Shown here in pieces: positions 10,501-20,127 of a stretch of DNA of 64,000 nt (its first letter is position 1; each line of letters starts with the position of its first letter). A program made the position numbers and the translations under genes. The notes below the pieces were generated by a model that worked only from the letters and a program-made list of their open reading frames with translations, did no database searches and was not told where the DNA came from. This DNA is from Armigeres subalbatus. Lineage: Eukaryota > Arthropoda > Insecta > Diptera > Culicidae. The stretch covers positions 10,883,533 through 10,947,532 of the forward strand of contig NC_085139.1 in assembly GCF_024139115.2 (NCBI RefSeq), given 5' to 3'.

Positions 10501-11436
10501 ATGGACTTCTACTACTTACCGGGATCGGCTCCGTGCCGTGCAGTGATGATGGTCGCCGAAACAGTGGGAGTCGAGTTGAACTACAAACTCACCAATCTGC
10601 TGAACGGTGATCATCTGAAGCCGGAGTTTCTCAAAGTATTCCAAGCTATTTTGATATAATTGATTAATTTTAATCGATTCAGTAATCTACAGTTAAATCC
10701 ACAACACTGTCTGCCAACTCTGGTGGATGGAGATTTTGTCTTGTGGGAGTCACGTGCCATCGCCCTCTATCTGGTGGAGCAGTACGGCAAGGATGATCGA
10801 TTGTACCCGAAAGAGGTCCGCAAGCGAGCCGTGGTGAATCAACGGCTGTTCTTCGACGCCACAGTTCTATATTGCCGGTTCGCGGAGGCATTCTATCCGG
10901 CGATGAAGCTGCCCGCGAAGGATTCGAGAGAGTTGCAAAAATTGGATCAAGCGGTGGCGATGTTGGAGGTGTTTCTGGAAGGGAAAGAATTCGTTGCAGG
11001 AGGGGATGGCTTAACGGTGGCTGATATAAGTACTCTCGCCACCATAACGACGTTTGATGTGGCTGATTATGATTTGGAGAGGTATCCGAATGTTTATAGT
11101 TGGTATAAGCGGGTTAGCGGCTTAACTCCCGGATGGAGGAAAAACAGAAGAGGCGCTATGCAAGCAATTTTGTATCGAAAGTTCTTCCAGGTGTACTATC
11201 CGAAGTATTTCACCAATGTGGAAAGAGAATTAGGTGAATCGGAAGCCATAGAATTGCTTAATTTTTTGGAGCAGTTCCTGGATGGTATTACGTATTTAAC
11301 GGGCGAAGTAATCTCTCCTATTGATCGGCAGGTCACCCAGGTGATAGGTAAGATCCAGCAACAAGGGATTTCTATAAGTCAGTATTCAAATGTTTTGACA
11401 TGGGCTTCGAACATCGGAGGTCTACAATTGAAATAA
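10501..11436 (+). CDS. Delta-class glutathione S-transferase with C-terminal extension (two exons)
   Basis: This encodes a cytosolic enzyme that conjugates glutathione to electrophiles. Exon 1 is 10501-10635 (45 codons, [15 protein letters not shown] with catalytic Ser9). The 57 bp intron 10636-10692 has GT...AG ends. Exon 2 is 10693-11436, beginning [12 protein letters not shown], with cis-Pro53, glutathione-binding Glu64-Ser65-Arg66, and the helix N-cap box LTVAD (about residues 152-156). Total 292 aa against about 209-218 for the class. Residues about 206-292 look like a second C-terminal domain (see findings). The intron sits at the same codon junction, in the same phase, as in GSTD1. I chose ATG 10501 because it matches the class start; an in-frame ATG at 10435 would add 22 residues not seen in the family. 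No frameshift is visible, so it is probably expressed. It is about 21 kb from GSTD1 and on the opposite strand. Confidence 0.9.
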
Positions 11437-11437
11437 A
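11432..11437 (+). terminator. Possible poly(A) signal overlapping the GST stop codon
   Basis: AATAAA overlaps the TAA stop (11434-11436). If used, the mRNA would have almost no 3' UTR. No other AATAAA was found within about 200 bp downstream. Confidence 0.35.
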
Positions 11438-11439
11438 AG

Positions 11440-12290
11440 CTTTTCCATGCTAATAACAAGGGAGATTGCATTTTCTTGCAAGGCGAAGTCACGAAACCGC
11501 CGAGCATAAAAACTGGATTACCGTTAAACCTGTTCCACCTCTAAGCTCAACCCACACGATGCCGACAGGCGGATGCTGCGGAAGGAAGCAAATTCCCCGC
11601 TTCTGAAGGAATTTTACAACTTTAGCTTTTCGTCGTCCCAGCCGGCCGGCTGCAACCGCCACCAGTAGAGCCCAGCTTCATCTCGTCATTGCCCGCAATG
11701 GCTATAACTTTATTATTCCATTATTGCACAACGTCCCATGTGCTAGCACTCGCGGTTCTGTTTGCCTTTCCCTAATAGCTATACGGTGTCGCACTGAAAG
11801 GCTGTAATATAAGAATGGAAACTTAGTTTTAAAAAAAATTGGTTAAAAAAAATTGATGCGTTGCCATGTCCGAGGAGTAAAAATTTTGCATAAATTACAG
11901 CCGTTGAAATCCTGGATATGGAAAAACGAGACGTAATTAAGCACTGCCTATGGCTACAAATGGGTTTGAACATCGAAGAATATAATTATTTAGTATGATG
12001 CTCTTACGAGAAGAATTGACATTCATTTTGTGAATATAAATGGGTGTCTGGACTCAAATGTATGACTTCGTATTACATGTTTAACGTAGTGTCACTGCTT
12101 AAAATCGTTTTATTTCCCTTATGGGAAGCTCGTTTTCACTAAATTCTTTAATCTTGAAACATTTTTAAGTATGATCCAATTAACAATCATTGAGGCGTCA
12201 AGAAATTTCCGACCTGGAATAGAGTTTTTTACGGTTTATATAGAATGAAACTGTACAACAAAACATTCTCTCAAAAAATATAGTTTTTCC
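11440..12290. other. No gene seen downstream of the long GST
   Basis: Mixed sequence without a supported ORF. A GC-rich stretch (about 11640-11670) precedes AT-rich DNA. Nothing recognisable. Confidence 0.4.
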
Positions 12291-12292
12291 CT

Positions 12293-12345
12293 TGAAAAAG
12301 GCCACATCCAAATGGCCGAAACGTCGGGCAGAGTAAAACGCTAAT
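12293..12345 (+). repeat. Short dispersed motif GGCC..CCGAAACGTCGGGC
   Basis: GAAAAAGGCCACATCCAAAT followed by GGCCGAAACGTCGGGCA matches, on the opposite strand, the segment at 35115-35165 (GAAAAGGTCCAATACATGCA then ACCGAAACGTCGGGC). Such sequence is common at ends of dispersed insect repeats. The family is not identified. Confidence 0.45.
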
Positions 12346-12356
12346 CGTTTAATGGT

Positions 12357-13008
12357 TTTTGCCTTTCTCATATACTAAGTATACGTAAAGGCTATATGAT
12401 CGCTCCAAACACAAACTTTTTATAGAAGGCCCGGAGACCCATAGTGTTATATACCGATCGACTCAGCTCGACGAATTGAGGTAATGTCTGTGTTTTTTTT
12501 CTTCCTAAGCAATGGAGGGGGAATCTGCTCAACAGACATCCTGGGTTGTCAGGGAAGTGCGGGGTTAGGGTGCCACCTCCAACAGCAAACGAGGGAGGCA
12601 GGACTACATCCCCGACCCGCTAAACCGTTTCCATTGCCACCAAGACCATCGTCCTTTCGGTACAACTAGAAAGTAATGCTTCAAAGGGGGGCCAGTGCAC
12701 AACGCACCCTCGAGGTTAGCTGCGTGTCCTTGCAGCACCGCACATCATAACTCGCTTTTTTAGAAGAACACCATGGTATCGTGCCAGCGCGTTGCCGGCC
12801 TCCAGGTTGGAGCAATCACAGGTGATGTCTGTGTGTGTGTGTCTGTGCGCACCCACCCAAAAAAATGTCACTCATTTTTCAGGTGCTTATCCTTAACCGA
12901 TTTACTCGCAACAAGTTGCACTCGACGCAGAATCCTCTACCATTAATACTATTTTCATAATGCACGAGAAAGGCTTCATCACCGCTAGGTGGATTAATCA
13001 GGGTTTTT
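12357..13008 (+). mobile_element. Dispersed mosquito repeat, copy A, carrying an insertion
   Basis: Starts TTTGCCTTTCTCATATACTA, continues with CGACTCAGCTCGACGAATTGAGG, and ends GCACGAGAAAGGCTTCATCA..CTAGGTGGATTAAT. The terminal GCCTTTCTC and GAGAAAGGC are inverted. Copies B (about 42341-42696) and C (about 49146-49660) share the same landmarks in the same order. No ORF. Copy A is interrupted by the 327 bp insertion at 12493-12819. Confidence 0.7.
12493..12819 (-). mobile_element. 5'-truncated non-LTR 3' end in reverse orientation with 14 bp target duplication
   Basis: A T-run starts the insert at 12493, so on the minus strand it ends in poly(A). It is flanked by near-identical 14 bp copies, AGGTAATGTCTGTG (12479-12492) and AGGTGATGTCTGTG (12820-12833), the length expected from target-primed reverse transcription. 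The insert looks like non-LTR 3' UTR; no protein could be recognised. Confidence 0.65.
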
Positions 13009-13442
13009 AAGACTGAGATAGCCTAAATTTCTACATATAAAATATACCCCTTTTGATTCTATGTATTACAAAAGGGCATGCATCTTTAAAAAAAGATAAC
13101 AGCTCCGAACTTTTCAGCATCTAATTTTGTTCCACCTCGTGATTTCAAGGGCACCACTATCAATACTAAAGTAACGAGCAGCTGTCATCTTTTTATTGTA
13201 TGTACGCGTGCTGCGACGCAGCTCAACCAAAATAAAAAGATGATAGTTATTCATTGCTCGTTTATCGCGATTGATGTTTGTGGAAACGCGAGTATAATTT
13301 ATTTGGATATTGGACAGTTTTACCTTAAGGTCTAAATGCCAGAGATTCTTTTGAACAACTGAAATGGAACGAGAGAACAATTATTGAACGCTTATCCAAT
13401 TCAATTCAATGAATCACAATCAGCATAAACAAATGAAAAATA

Positions 13443-14190
13443 AGGCAAATAAGACAAATAAAACAAATAAGACAAATAAGACAAATAAGGCAAATAAGAC
13501 AAATAAGTCAAAAAAAGGAAAGTAAGACAAACGAGACAAATAAGACAAATAAGACAATTAAGACAGATAAGACAAAAAAAGACAAATAAGACAAATAAGA
13601 CAAATAAGACAAATAAGACAAATAAGACAAATAAGACAAATAAGACAAATAAGACAAATAAGACAAATAAGACAAATAAGACAAATAAGACAAATAAGAC
13701 AAATAAGACAAATAAGACAAATAAGACAAATAAGACAAATAAGACAAATAAGACAAATAAGACAAATAAGACAAATAAGACAAATAAGACAAATAAGACA
13801 AATAAGACAAATAAGACAAATAAGACAAATAAGACAAATAAGACAAATAAGACAAATAAGACAAATAAGACAAATAAGACAAATAAGACAAATAAGACAA
13901 ATAAGACAAATAAGACAAATAAATAAGACAAAAAAGACAAATAAGACAAATAAGACAATAAAGACAAATAATACAAATAAAACAAATAAGACAAATGAGA
14001 CAAATAAGACAAATAAGACAAATAAGACAAATAAGACAAATAAGACAAATAAGACAAATAAGACAAATAAGACAAATAAGACAAATAAGACAAATAAGAC
14101 AAATAAGACAAATAAGACAAATAAGCCAAATAAGACAAATAAGACAAATAAGACAAATAAGACAAATAAGACAAATAAGACAAATAAGAC
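13443..14190. repeat. (GACAAATAA)n array, 9 bp unit, about 80 copies
   Basis: Nearly pure 9 bp units fill about 13575-13920 and 13990-14190, with imperfect units at the left edge and in the middle (frame slips near 13921 and 13960). Since 9 is a multiple of 3, every frame without a stop stays open, giving false ORFs with three-residue repeats on both strands. Confidence 0.95.
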
Positions 14191-14214
14191 GTTTCAACAC
14201 ACGGTTACTTTGAA

Positions 14215-14256
14215 TTGTTCATGAGCTCTGAGATGTTGAGTTTTTACCAACACCGA
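14215..14256 (-). repeat. Solo end of a CGGTGTTGGTAAAAACTCAA-type MITE
   Basis: On the minus strand it reads GGTGTTGGTAAAAACTCAAC then ATCTCAGAGCTCATGAA, similar to one end of the element at 43091-43478. Only one end is recognisable. Confidence 0.5.
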
Positions 14257-14261
14257 TTGTA

Positions 14262-14905
14262 AGAGGTTTAGAAGCCTCATTCTAAGCAGCCCGTAAGCTA
14301 TCATTCGAGAGCCTCTGAAGCCTCCTGTCATGTAACACCTTTCAAGAAACGCGGAAGCTTCCTTTCAAGAGGCTCGGAAGCCTCTTTCAAGTGGCTTGAA
14401 AGTCTCCTTTCAAGAAGCTCGGAAGCCTCCTTCCAAGAGTCTCTGAAACCTTCTTCCAAGAGGCTCCAAAGCCTTCTTTCAAGAATCTCGAAAGCCTTCT
14501 TTCAAAAGGCTCGGAAGCCTTCATTCAAGAAGCTTGGAAACCTCCTTCCGAACCACAAGAGGCTGGGAAGCGTCCTTTCATAAGGTTCGGAAGTCTCCTT
14601 TCAAGAGGCTCCGATGTTTCCTTTCGAGAGGCTCAGAAGCCTCCTTTAAGATGCTCGGAAACCTCTTTTCAAGAAGCCTCATTTCACGAGGTTCGGAAGT
14701 CCTCTTTCGAGAGACTTGGAAGCCTTCAGAGACTTAAGTCAAGAGTTAGAAGTCTCCTTTCAAGAGACGAGAGTCAGAAATCTGCATTCAAGAGACTTGG
14801 AAGTCTCCTTTCAAATGACTTCAAACCTTGTTTTGAATGGTTCGCAAACCTTCTTTCGAGGAGGCTTCCACCTTTTAAGAGGCTCAGAAGCCTCCTCCTA
14901 AAAGG
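14262..14905. repeat. About 23 bp tandem array, AGGCTCGGAAGCCTCCTTTCAAG
   Basis: Roughly 27 diverged units. Each unit is partly self-complementary (GAGGCTTCCGAGCCTC), so any single unit can form a small hairpin. ORFs inside it (14534-14737, 14716-14901) are repeat artefacts. Confidence 0.85.
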
Positions 14906-14964
14906 GTGAGGGTACAATGAATGTAAAAGCTCGAAGGGGTACCTCTCCAGACAAAGGTTGAGAA

Positions 14965-15215
14965 CCGCTGATCTAGAGGAATTATTGGCGAAATACCCGG
15001 AAGAATTCCTGGAGTAATATCCAGAGGAATGCCTTGACGAATACTCGAAGGAATTCTCTGGCGAAAATCTATATCTAGAAATATCCGTAGGAATTCCTCA
15101 TGGAACTTCCGGAAGAATAAGAATTCCAGGACGAATATCCGAAGGAATATCCGGAGAAACTCGTGGAGGAATATTCCTTGAGGAATATCTGTAGCAGTAT
15201 TTGGAATAATTTCTG
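14965..15215. repeat. Degenerate GGAATTCC / GGAATATCC array
   Basis: Diverged units of about 27-33 bp centred on AGGAATTCCTGG or AGGAATATCCGG. It resembles in style, though not in exact sequence, the large GSTD1 intron satellite at 35.2-42.2 kb. Confidence 0.6.
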
Positions 15216-15432
15216 GAGATGGATGGATATACAGTCCCTTCCCGATTTTAGCAACACGACCGGATTTTAATGTTGCCAAAATGGGGCTGTTGCCAAAAAC
15301 GGGAAAAAATTTCAAACAAAATATAAATTTTTTTTTTTGCATGATTGAAACTAAATACTTAGAATATGTACTTTAAAGTATGTGGAGAGTGTTTAAGCAT
15401 CAGAATTGATATTTGTGCTACATTATTGTAAC

Positions 15433-15993
15433 CAGGGTTCGTAATGCTCACTCAATCTCAGGAGCACAGGATGCTCCCTCAGCAAAATTTTCGGGGAGAA
15501 ATCGCTTTTCGGGAAAGAAAAACAGCCTGGAGAGTGATAACCATTTTTCGCTCACTTCGATTGCCGCCGAACGTTGGTTTGTTCTTTTTCATTCATATTC
15601 GAGTCTTTTCGTGGCACCATAAATGCAAATGGTAGTAGCTTATGTGGACCAAATAACTTAACGCTTTCATACAGATGCCGTGGTGGTGTGGCTAGAGTAA
15701 GCGCATCCCCACAGCTATTATTGTTACTATTCTGGGTTCGAATCCCGGCGCGGCCATACAATTTTATAATTGTTCTGCGATAATTCTCGCGAAAAGTAAG
15801 TGAGAGGTAAAAGTGATGAAACGAAAAAGGATTTTCATCTAATAGGCAAGATTTTCGTTTATCTTCCCAGGCTAATTCTGGAGAAAGATTGATGGGTGAA
15901 AGATGATCCTCAACATAAACAAAGAAAAAAGATTCTCCCTTGGCCCGAAAAACGCTTGCTTTGGTCTCATTGAAACGAAAAGTCGAAACCCTG
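15433..15993. mobile_element. 561 bp CAGGGTT(T)CG MITE with 8 bp target duplication, containing a tRNA-like segment
   Basis: The ends are inverted (CAGGGTTCG... and ...CGAAACCCTG) and the direct repeat ATTGTAAC flanks both (15425-15432 and 15994-16001), as expected of hAT-type insertions. Shorter relatives lie at 28846-28950 and 53005-53119. The interior 15670-15760 looks like a tRNA-derived SINE head. Confidence 0.85.
15673..15760 (+). other. tRNA-like SINE head with A and B boxes
   Basis: TGGCTAGAGTAAGCG resembles an RNA polymerase III A box and GGGTTCGAATCCCGG a B box, followed by CGCGGCC that can pair with an upstream GCCGTG. The anticodon stem does not pair, so this is not a working tRNA gene but probably a SINE head nested in the MITE. 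Confidence 0.6.
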
Positions 15994-16699
15994 ATTGTAA
16001 CTTATTAGCCAATTTCATTATTCAAATTTGATAATAAATAATATTTGAAATTAACAATAGCGTCGGCCACGTCCTTACAAAAATTTGAGGTGATAAAAAA
16101 CGTTTCTATTGTAGTCCATTGAAGTGCTGACTTCATATAAATTTTAGTCCACTAAAAATGCTTGTTTTTATCCTAATACACTATATAAATCATATAGCGA
16201 TCCGACGGATACAAGATGACTAAATGTGCTACAATTCTTATATCATGAATTTTGATGGAGGCAAACTTTCTTGTGGTCGGTGTGATTAAGAGTAAAGTTC
16301 TGTGCTCAATTTTCGCTGACATTATGGAAAAAATGAACGCAATGATAAGACGTTCCATCGTTTTAAAAAATGGTAACAGAAATCTGCATTGGAGATCTGC
16401 ACATTGGTCAAGCGTATCCAAAGTAGTGTGAGTATGGGTTAACTACACTCGACTAACTAAAACCAAATCCATTTGCGCTAGTCGGTCTCCTAGCACTAAA
16501 CCCAGGAATATTTCAGATGGCAATGATTAACCCATGAGCGCACATTGTGCACTATGAGTGAAAGTGGGGCCAAGTAGAAGCTGGTAGACCATTTGCGTCA
16601 TGCCACCTCTGACACACGACAGCAGTCAACCTACGGACAAACTGGTGCTCGCTGCAGGTCATCGAACTCCAGGTCTCCATGCACTACTTTCGTTATTAT

Positions 16700-17130
16700 A
16701 AATTTGAAAAGATGGAAAAATCCTACATCTGACTGAAGAGGGAAGCAAAGCAGATCGGACTAGTCATTGAAAACGAAGTAGGCTCAAGAGAAGACAACGG
16801 CCATTCACCTCGAGCTTGTACCAATGGCGACAAAATCAAGGTGGTTGAACGATACCAGCAGACAAATTCGGAGACGCAACATGGCAGGAAAGCGTACGTA
16901 CTTTGGACTCCAAAAACACTCCGACACATCCGACACATTGTAGTAAAAATGGTTCTCTACAACGATCCGACAGGCATAAGAAGGGGAGGTGTGCAGCGAT
17001 CAAGGTGGATCGATCAGGTGGAAGACGATTTACGGACCCTCCGTAGACTGCGTGACTGGTGACGTACAGCAGTGGACGGAGACGACTGTTATGTACCGCA
17101 GAGGCCACTCCAGCCCTAGGCTGAATGAAT
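16700..17130 (+). pseudogene. Non-LTR reverse transcriptase fragment, C-terminal end
   Basis: Out-of-frame pieces read LKREAKQIGLVI (RT post-catalytic region), then IRRRNMAGKRTYFGLQK and RGGVQRSRWIDQVEDDLRTLRRLRDW, and end with a stop and an AATAATAATAAAA tail (17130-17143). The same wording, in a separate copy, occurs at 62062-62268. Heavily frameshifted. Confidence 0.7.
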
Positions 17131-17144
17131 AATAATAAAACCAC

Positions 17145-18515
17145 ATGTGACGCATCACTCGCCTATTGACGCAGCTAGAATTACACCAGAGATCTCGGGA
17201 ACTTCAAAGGAGGTACTCCACTTCTGATACTTCGCCATCACAAACAGAATACTCGAATGCAGGCATTGAAAATGTGAGTGAGCATTGATCTATTGCAATC
17301 GTAGCATCCATAGCCAATGAGTGAACTGCCTCGCTCAGATTGATGCCAAACAACGAGTAGGAGCGATCGTTACTGTGATAAACAATGAGCAACACTGTCT
17401 GACAAACCAAGCCGTGGTGAGGTATCCATGTAAGCAACGATTTTCGTATTAGTACCTCGCTCTTCTTTCAAGGTGATAAGATAGCGGAGAGAAAGTATCA
17501 ACGCATCCCATTCAGTGTGAGTTCCAAACTCATAGAGGTCTTCATTTTTAGAATGCTTGAATGGTTTCTTCTATCAGCATAACGTGACGATGCTCATTGT
17601 TGTGTTACCAAATGATTCGCTTCACTCAATGGGCTTCCATTAGTGAGCGTTGAAGATCATTAAACGGTAAATCATCGAACGTCCAATTTCAAAGATCTTA
17701 GGAAGCTCATAACTTGCCCCGCGGAAGAGCCTCAAGTTGGCTTAGATTAACCCGATTTTTTCTCATGATCTGATTTTTTTTTCAATGCCTGCTTGAGAGC
17801 CTTACGATTACATGTTACCAAACTCTCACCATTACTGTTGAACTGTTCGCAAACATGCTGGAATCAAAAGGTTGGGCAATTGACACATCAGGAAACTGGA
17901 AAAGCCAACAGTGTTCTGATATTAATCGTTAGACAAATTTGCGTAAATTTTAAACAATAAGACTCTTTGAAATAAAATGGTTGCTTATTATCTATATATT
18001 ATCTTCACGGGAATGCAGCAGAAAGACGGATAAAATGACAAAACGACAGTTTCTCAACTGATACCAGAAAAGAGGCGCATAATGAGCAAAACGACTTGAT
18101 GGCTATGAAGCGCATTTAGAAAATCGAATGTGCTAATCACTAGCAATTAAACCTATTGAGGCTTGCTTGCTCCTGGATCACTCATGTGATTCCGTTTGCA
18201 TTGTGATGTAAACAGTGGGCTTCGCTTAATAGGTGTTGTACTATATTCAACGGTGTGAGTCAGCTTGTTGACGACAAAATCAGTGAGAATGCCAAAAATA
18301 CGACATTCTACGGTGAACTGGTTAGATTAGGGTAGTGTGAATACGGTGATACGAGTGGTGGTTCATTATTTCAGTGAAAGTGACCACTTTTCGTACAGAG
18401 CCCATACTATGCATGTAAACCTCAATGACATTCACTTTTGGTATTGTTTATCTTATTACATATTAATATGGTTTAAAGGTTTTAGCTCTAAAAAGTATTA
18501 AAAAATATGTTCGAG
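17145..18515. other. No gene seen
   Basis: Mostly AT-rich sequence with no convincing ORF, tandem array or inverted repeat that I could find. Confidence 0.35.
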
Positions 18516-18545
18516 TTTGTTGCCAAAATCGGGAAGAAAATGTTG

Positions 18546-18842
18546 ATATGGAAATGCTAATATCATCTTCCAAACTTGGACGTACATGTTCATGATAGCA
18601 TTAGAGGCGAAAGTATAGAATTGATAGTTCCGTTAGGATACGGCAGGCATGAAGAATGTTTTTATAGAAGTCGATTTGAAAGCGAGCGGAGGGCAATATT
18701 TGTGATTTTCAAATCGACTTCTATAAAAACATTCTTCATGCCTGCCGTATCCTAACGGAACTATCAATTCTATACTTTCGCCTCTAATGCTATCCTGAAC
18801 ATGTACGTCCAAGTTTGGAAGATGATATTAGCATTTCCATAT
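18546..18842. repeat. Near-perfect hairpin, 2 x 136 bp arms and ~26 bp loop
   Basis: Left arm 18546-18681 and right arm about 18708-18842 are inverted copies with one visible mismatch (TTCATGATAGC against TTCAGGATAGC). The loop is GCGAGCGGAGGGCAATATTT plus a few bases. The arms contain no ORF. Confidence 0.9.
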
Positions 18843-18999
18843 CATTGTAAATCGTTTAACTTCACGTAGAAGTAACACACACGAAATCATTAATTTAGAA
18901 GAAAATGTTGCCAAAAACGTGTGTTGCCAAAAACGTGTGTTTCCAAAATCTGGGGTAGACAAAAACGGGTGTTGCCAAAATCGGGATGGGGCTGTTTAT

Positions 19000-20110
19000 T
19001 TTTTTTTATTAACACTTACTACATAATTCCATTCTGAGTCGACAAGTACGTATTTACGACAAGTACGTTATTAGACACAAACATATGTGTTCAAATATTT
19101 CCATTGTGTGTAATATTCAGAATTCTTAACTGTGTAGCTTTTTGATACAACTGTTTGTATAAGAAAAGAAAAATTACTTCTTCATACCTGGCAAACACCT
19201 GCCCCAAAAAACTTTGCGATTACATTTTTGAAATACAATCTGAGATACATATCTTTGTGCATTTTAGAAAGGTGCAGAGGATACTTTTAGTGAGCAAATG
19301 TATGCTATTAACAACTCTCTATCCGCGTATACGTCTGGCAGATGCGGACATATAGATGAGTATCCCACTAGATTGGGCTGCGAAATGGTGAGTTGACATC
19401 CGGGAAGGGGCGCCTAACATAGCTCTGGTCCTCACAAGTTCCAATACTCACGCTTCCACGGGTCTTCCTAAGGGTTGCGTACTTAGCTGGTAGTGCAGCC
19501 TGGGCACTGTTGTCCTTCTGACATCAGCTAGAGTGAGAGGGTGCGTCCTGTGGGGTCTGCCTAGGATGTGGTGGGGTTCGACAGTGGGCTCTGTGCGCTC
19601 TCTGAACTTCTATAAAAAGCTGCATGTGTCCCCAAGCAGGCCCTATCAAAGCAACCGTGTGCCGCTCAAAGCGCACTAGCCTAGTCCTGGTGTTGGGTGG
19701 GACTTTAAACAAATTTGACCCGACTGATCGAGCGTCTGTTCACCAAGGAGGTGCGGCTCCAACAGCGTCTGTTCTGGCATCCAGCGGCTGAGTATGAAAT
19801 GCTATTCCCCGGAAGCTATACCTAAGATGGCAGCCCCATCCCGGTGGATAGGGAACCTTGGGCCAACAACCTACTGTTCCCGAAACATCAATTTGTTCGA
19901 GAATCCGATAATGAAAGAATACGGACTGATTTTACGACGACGACTTTTAGCGAGTGAAGTCCGTTGGCCAAACTTTGGAGAACACAGAACGCCGTCGGGA
20001 CAAGTTCTGCTATACTCTAGTTTACGAGGTGAACACGCTCCCGGGCATCGCGGAGTTGGCTTCCTACTAAGCGCTCAGGCACACTCTGCGCTTATGAAGT
20101 GGGAACCTAG
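19000..20110. other. No gene seen; possible 5' part of the following non-LTR element
   Basis: From about 19360, GC-rich sequence precedes the endonuclease fragment at 20128. Parts (19700-20110) may be the diverged N-terminal endonuclease or 5' UTR of that element, but I see no clear motif. Confidence 0.35.
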
Positions 20111-20127
20111 GTGATATCAAGATCTGT

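Larger units (their letters stand above)
15233..18993. mobile_element. Possible 3.8 kb region bounded by CAGTCCC..CCCGATTTT inverted ends
   Basis: CAGTCCCTTCCCGATTTTAG (from about 15233) is mirrored by the reverse complement of 18968-18993 (CAGCCCCATCCCGATTTTGG). Both ends continue with GTTGCCAAAA-type subrepeats (15272-15300, 18518-18535, 18905-18980). No target duplication could be fixed and no transposase is seen. Inside are a MITE (15433-15993), a non-LTR fragment and a hairpin. It may be one old element or two related ends. Confidence 0.4.

Noticed and set aside
13401..14213. ORFs of 72-260 codons with YLS/FVL/RQI triplet repeats
   Set aside because: Artefact of the 9 bp array, whose period is a multiple of three.
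15673..15760. A functional tRNA gene
   Set aside because: A and B boxes are present but the anticodon stem does not pair, and it is embedded in a MITE.
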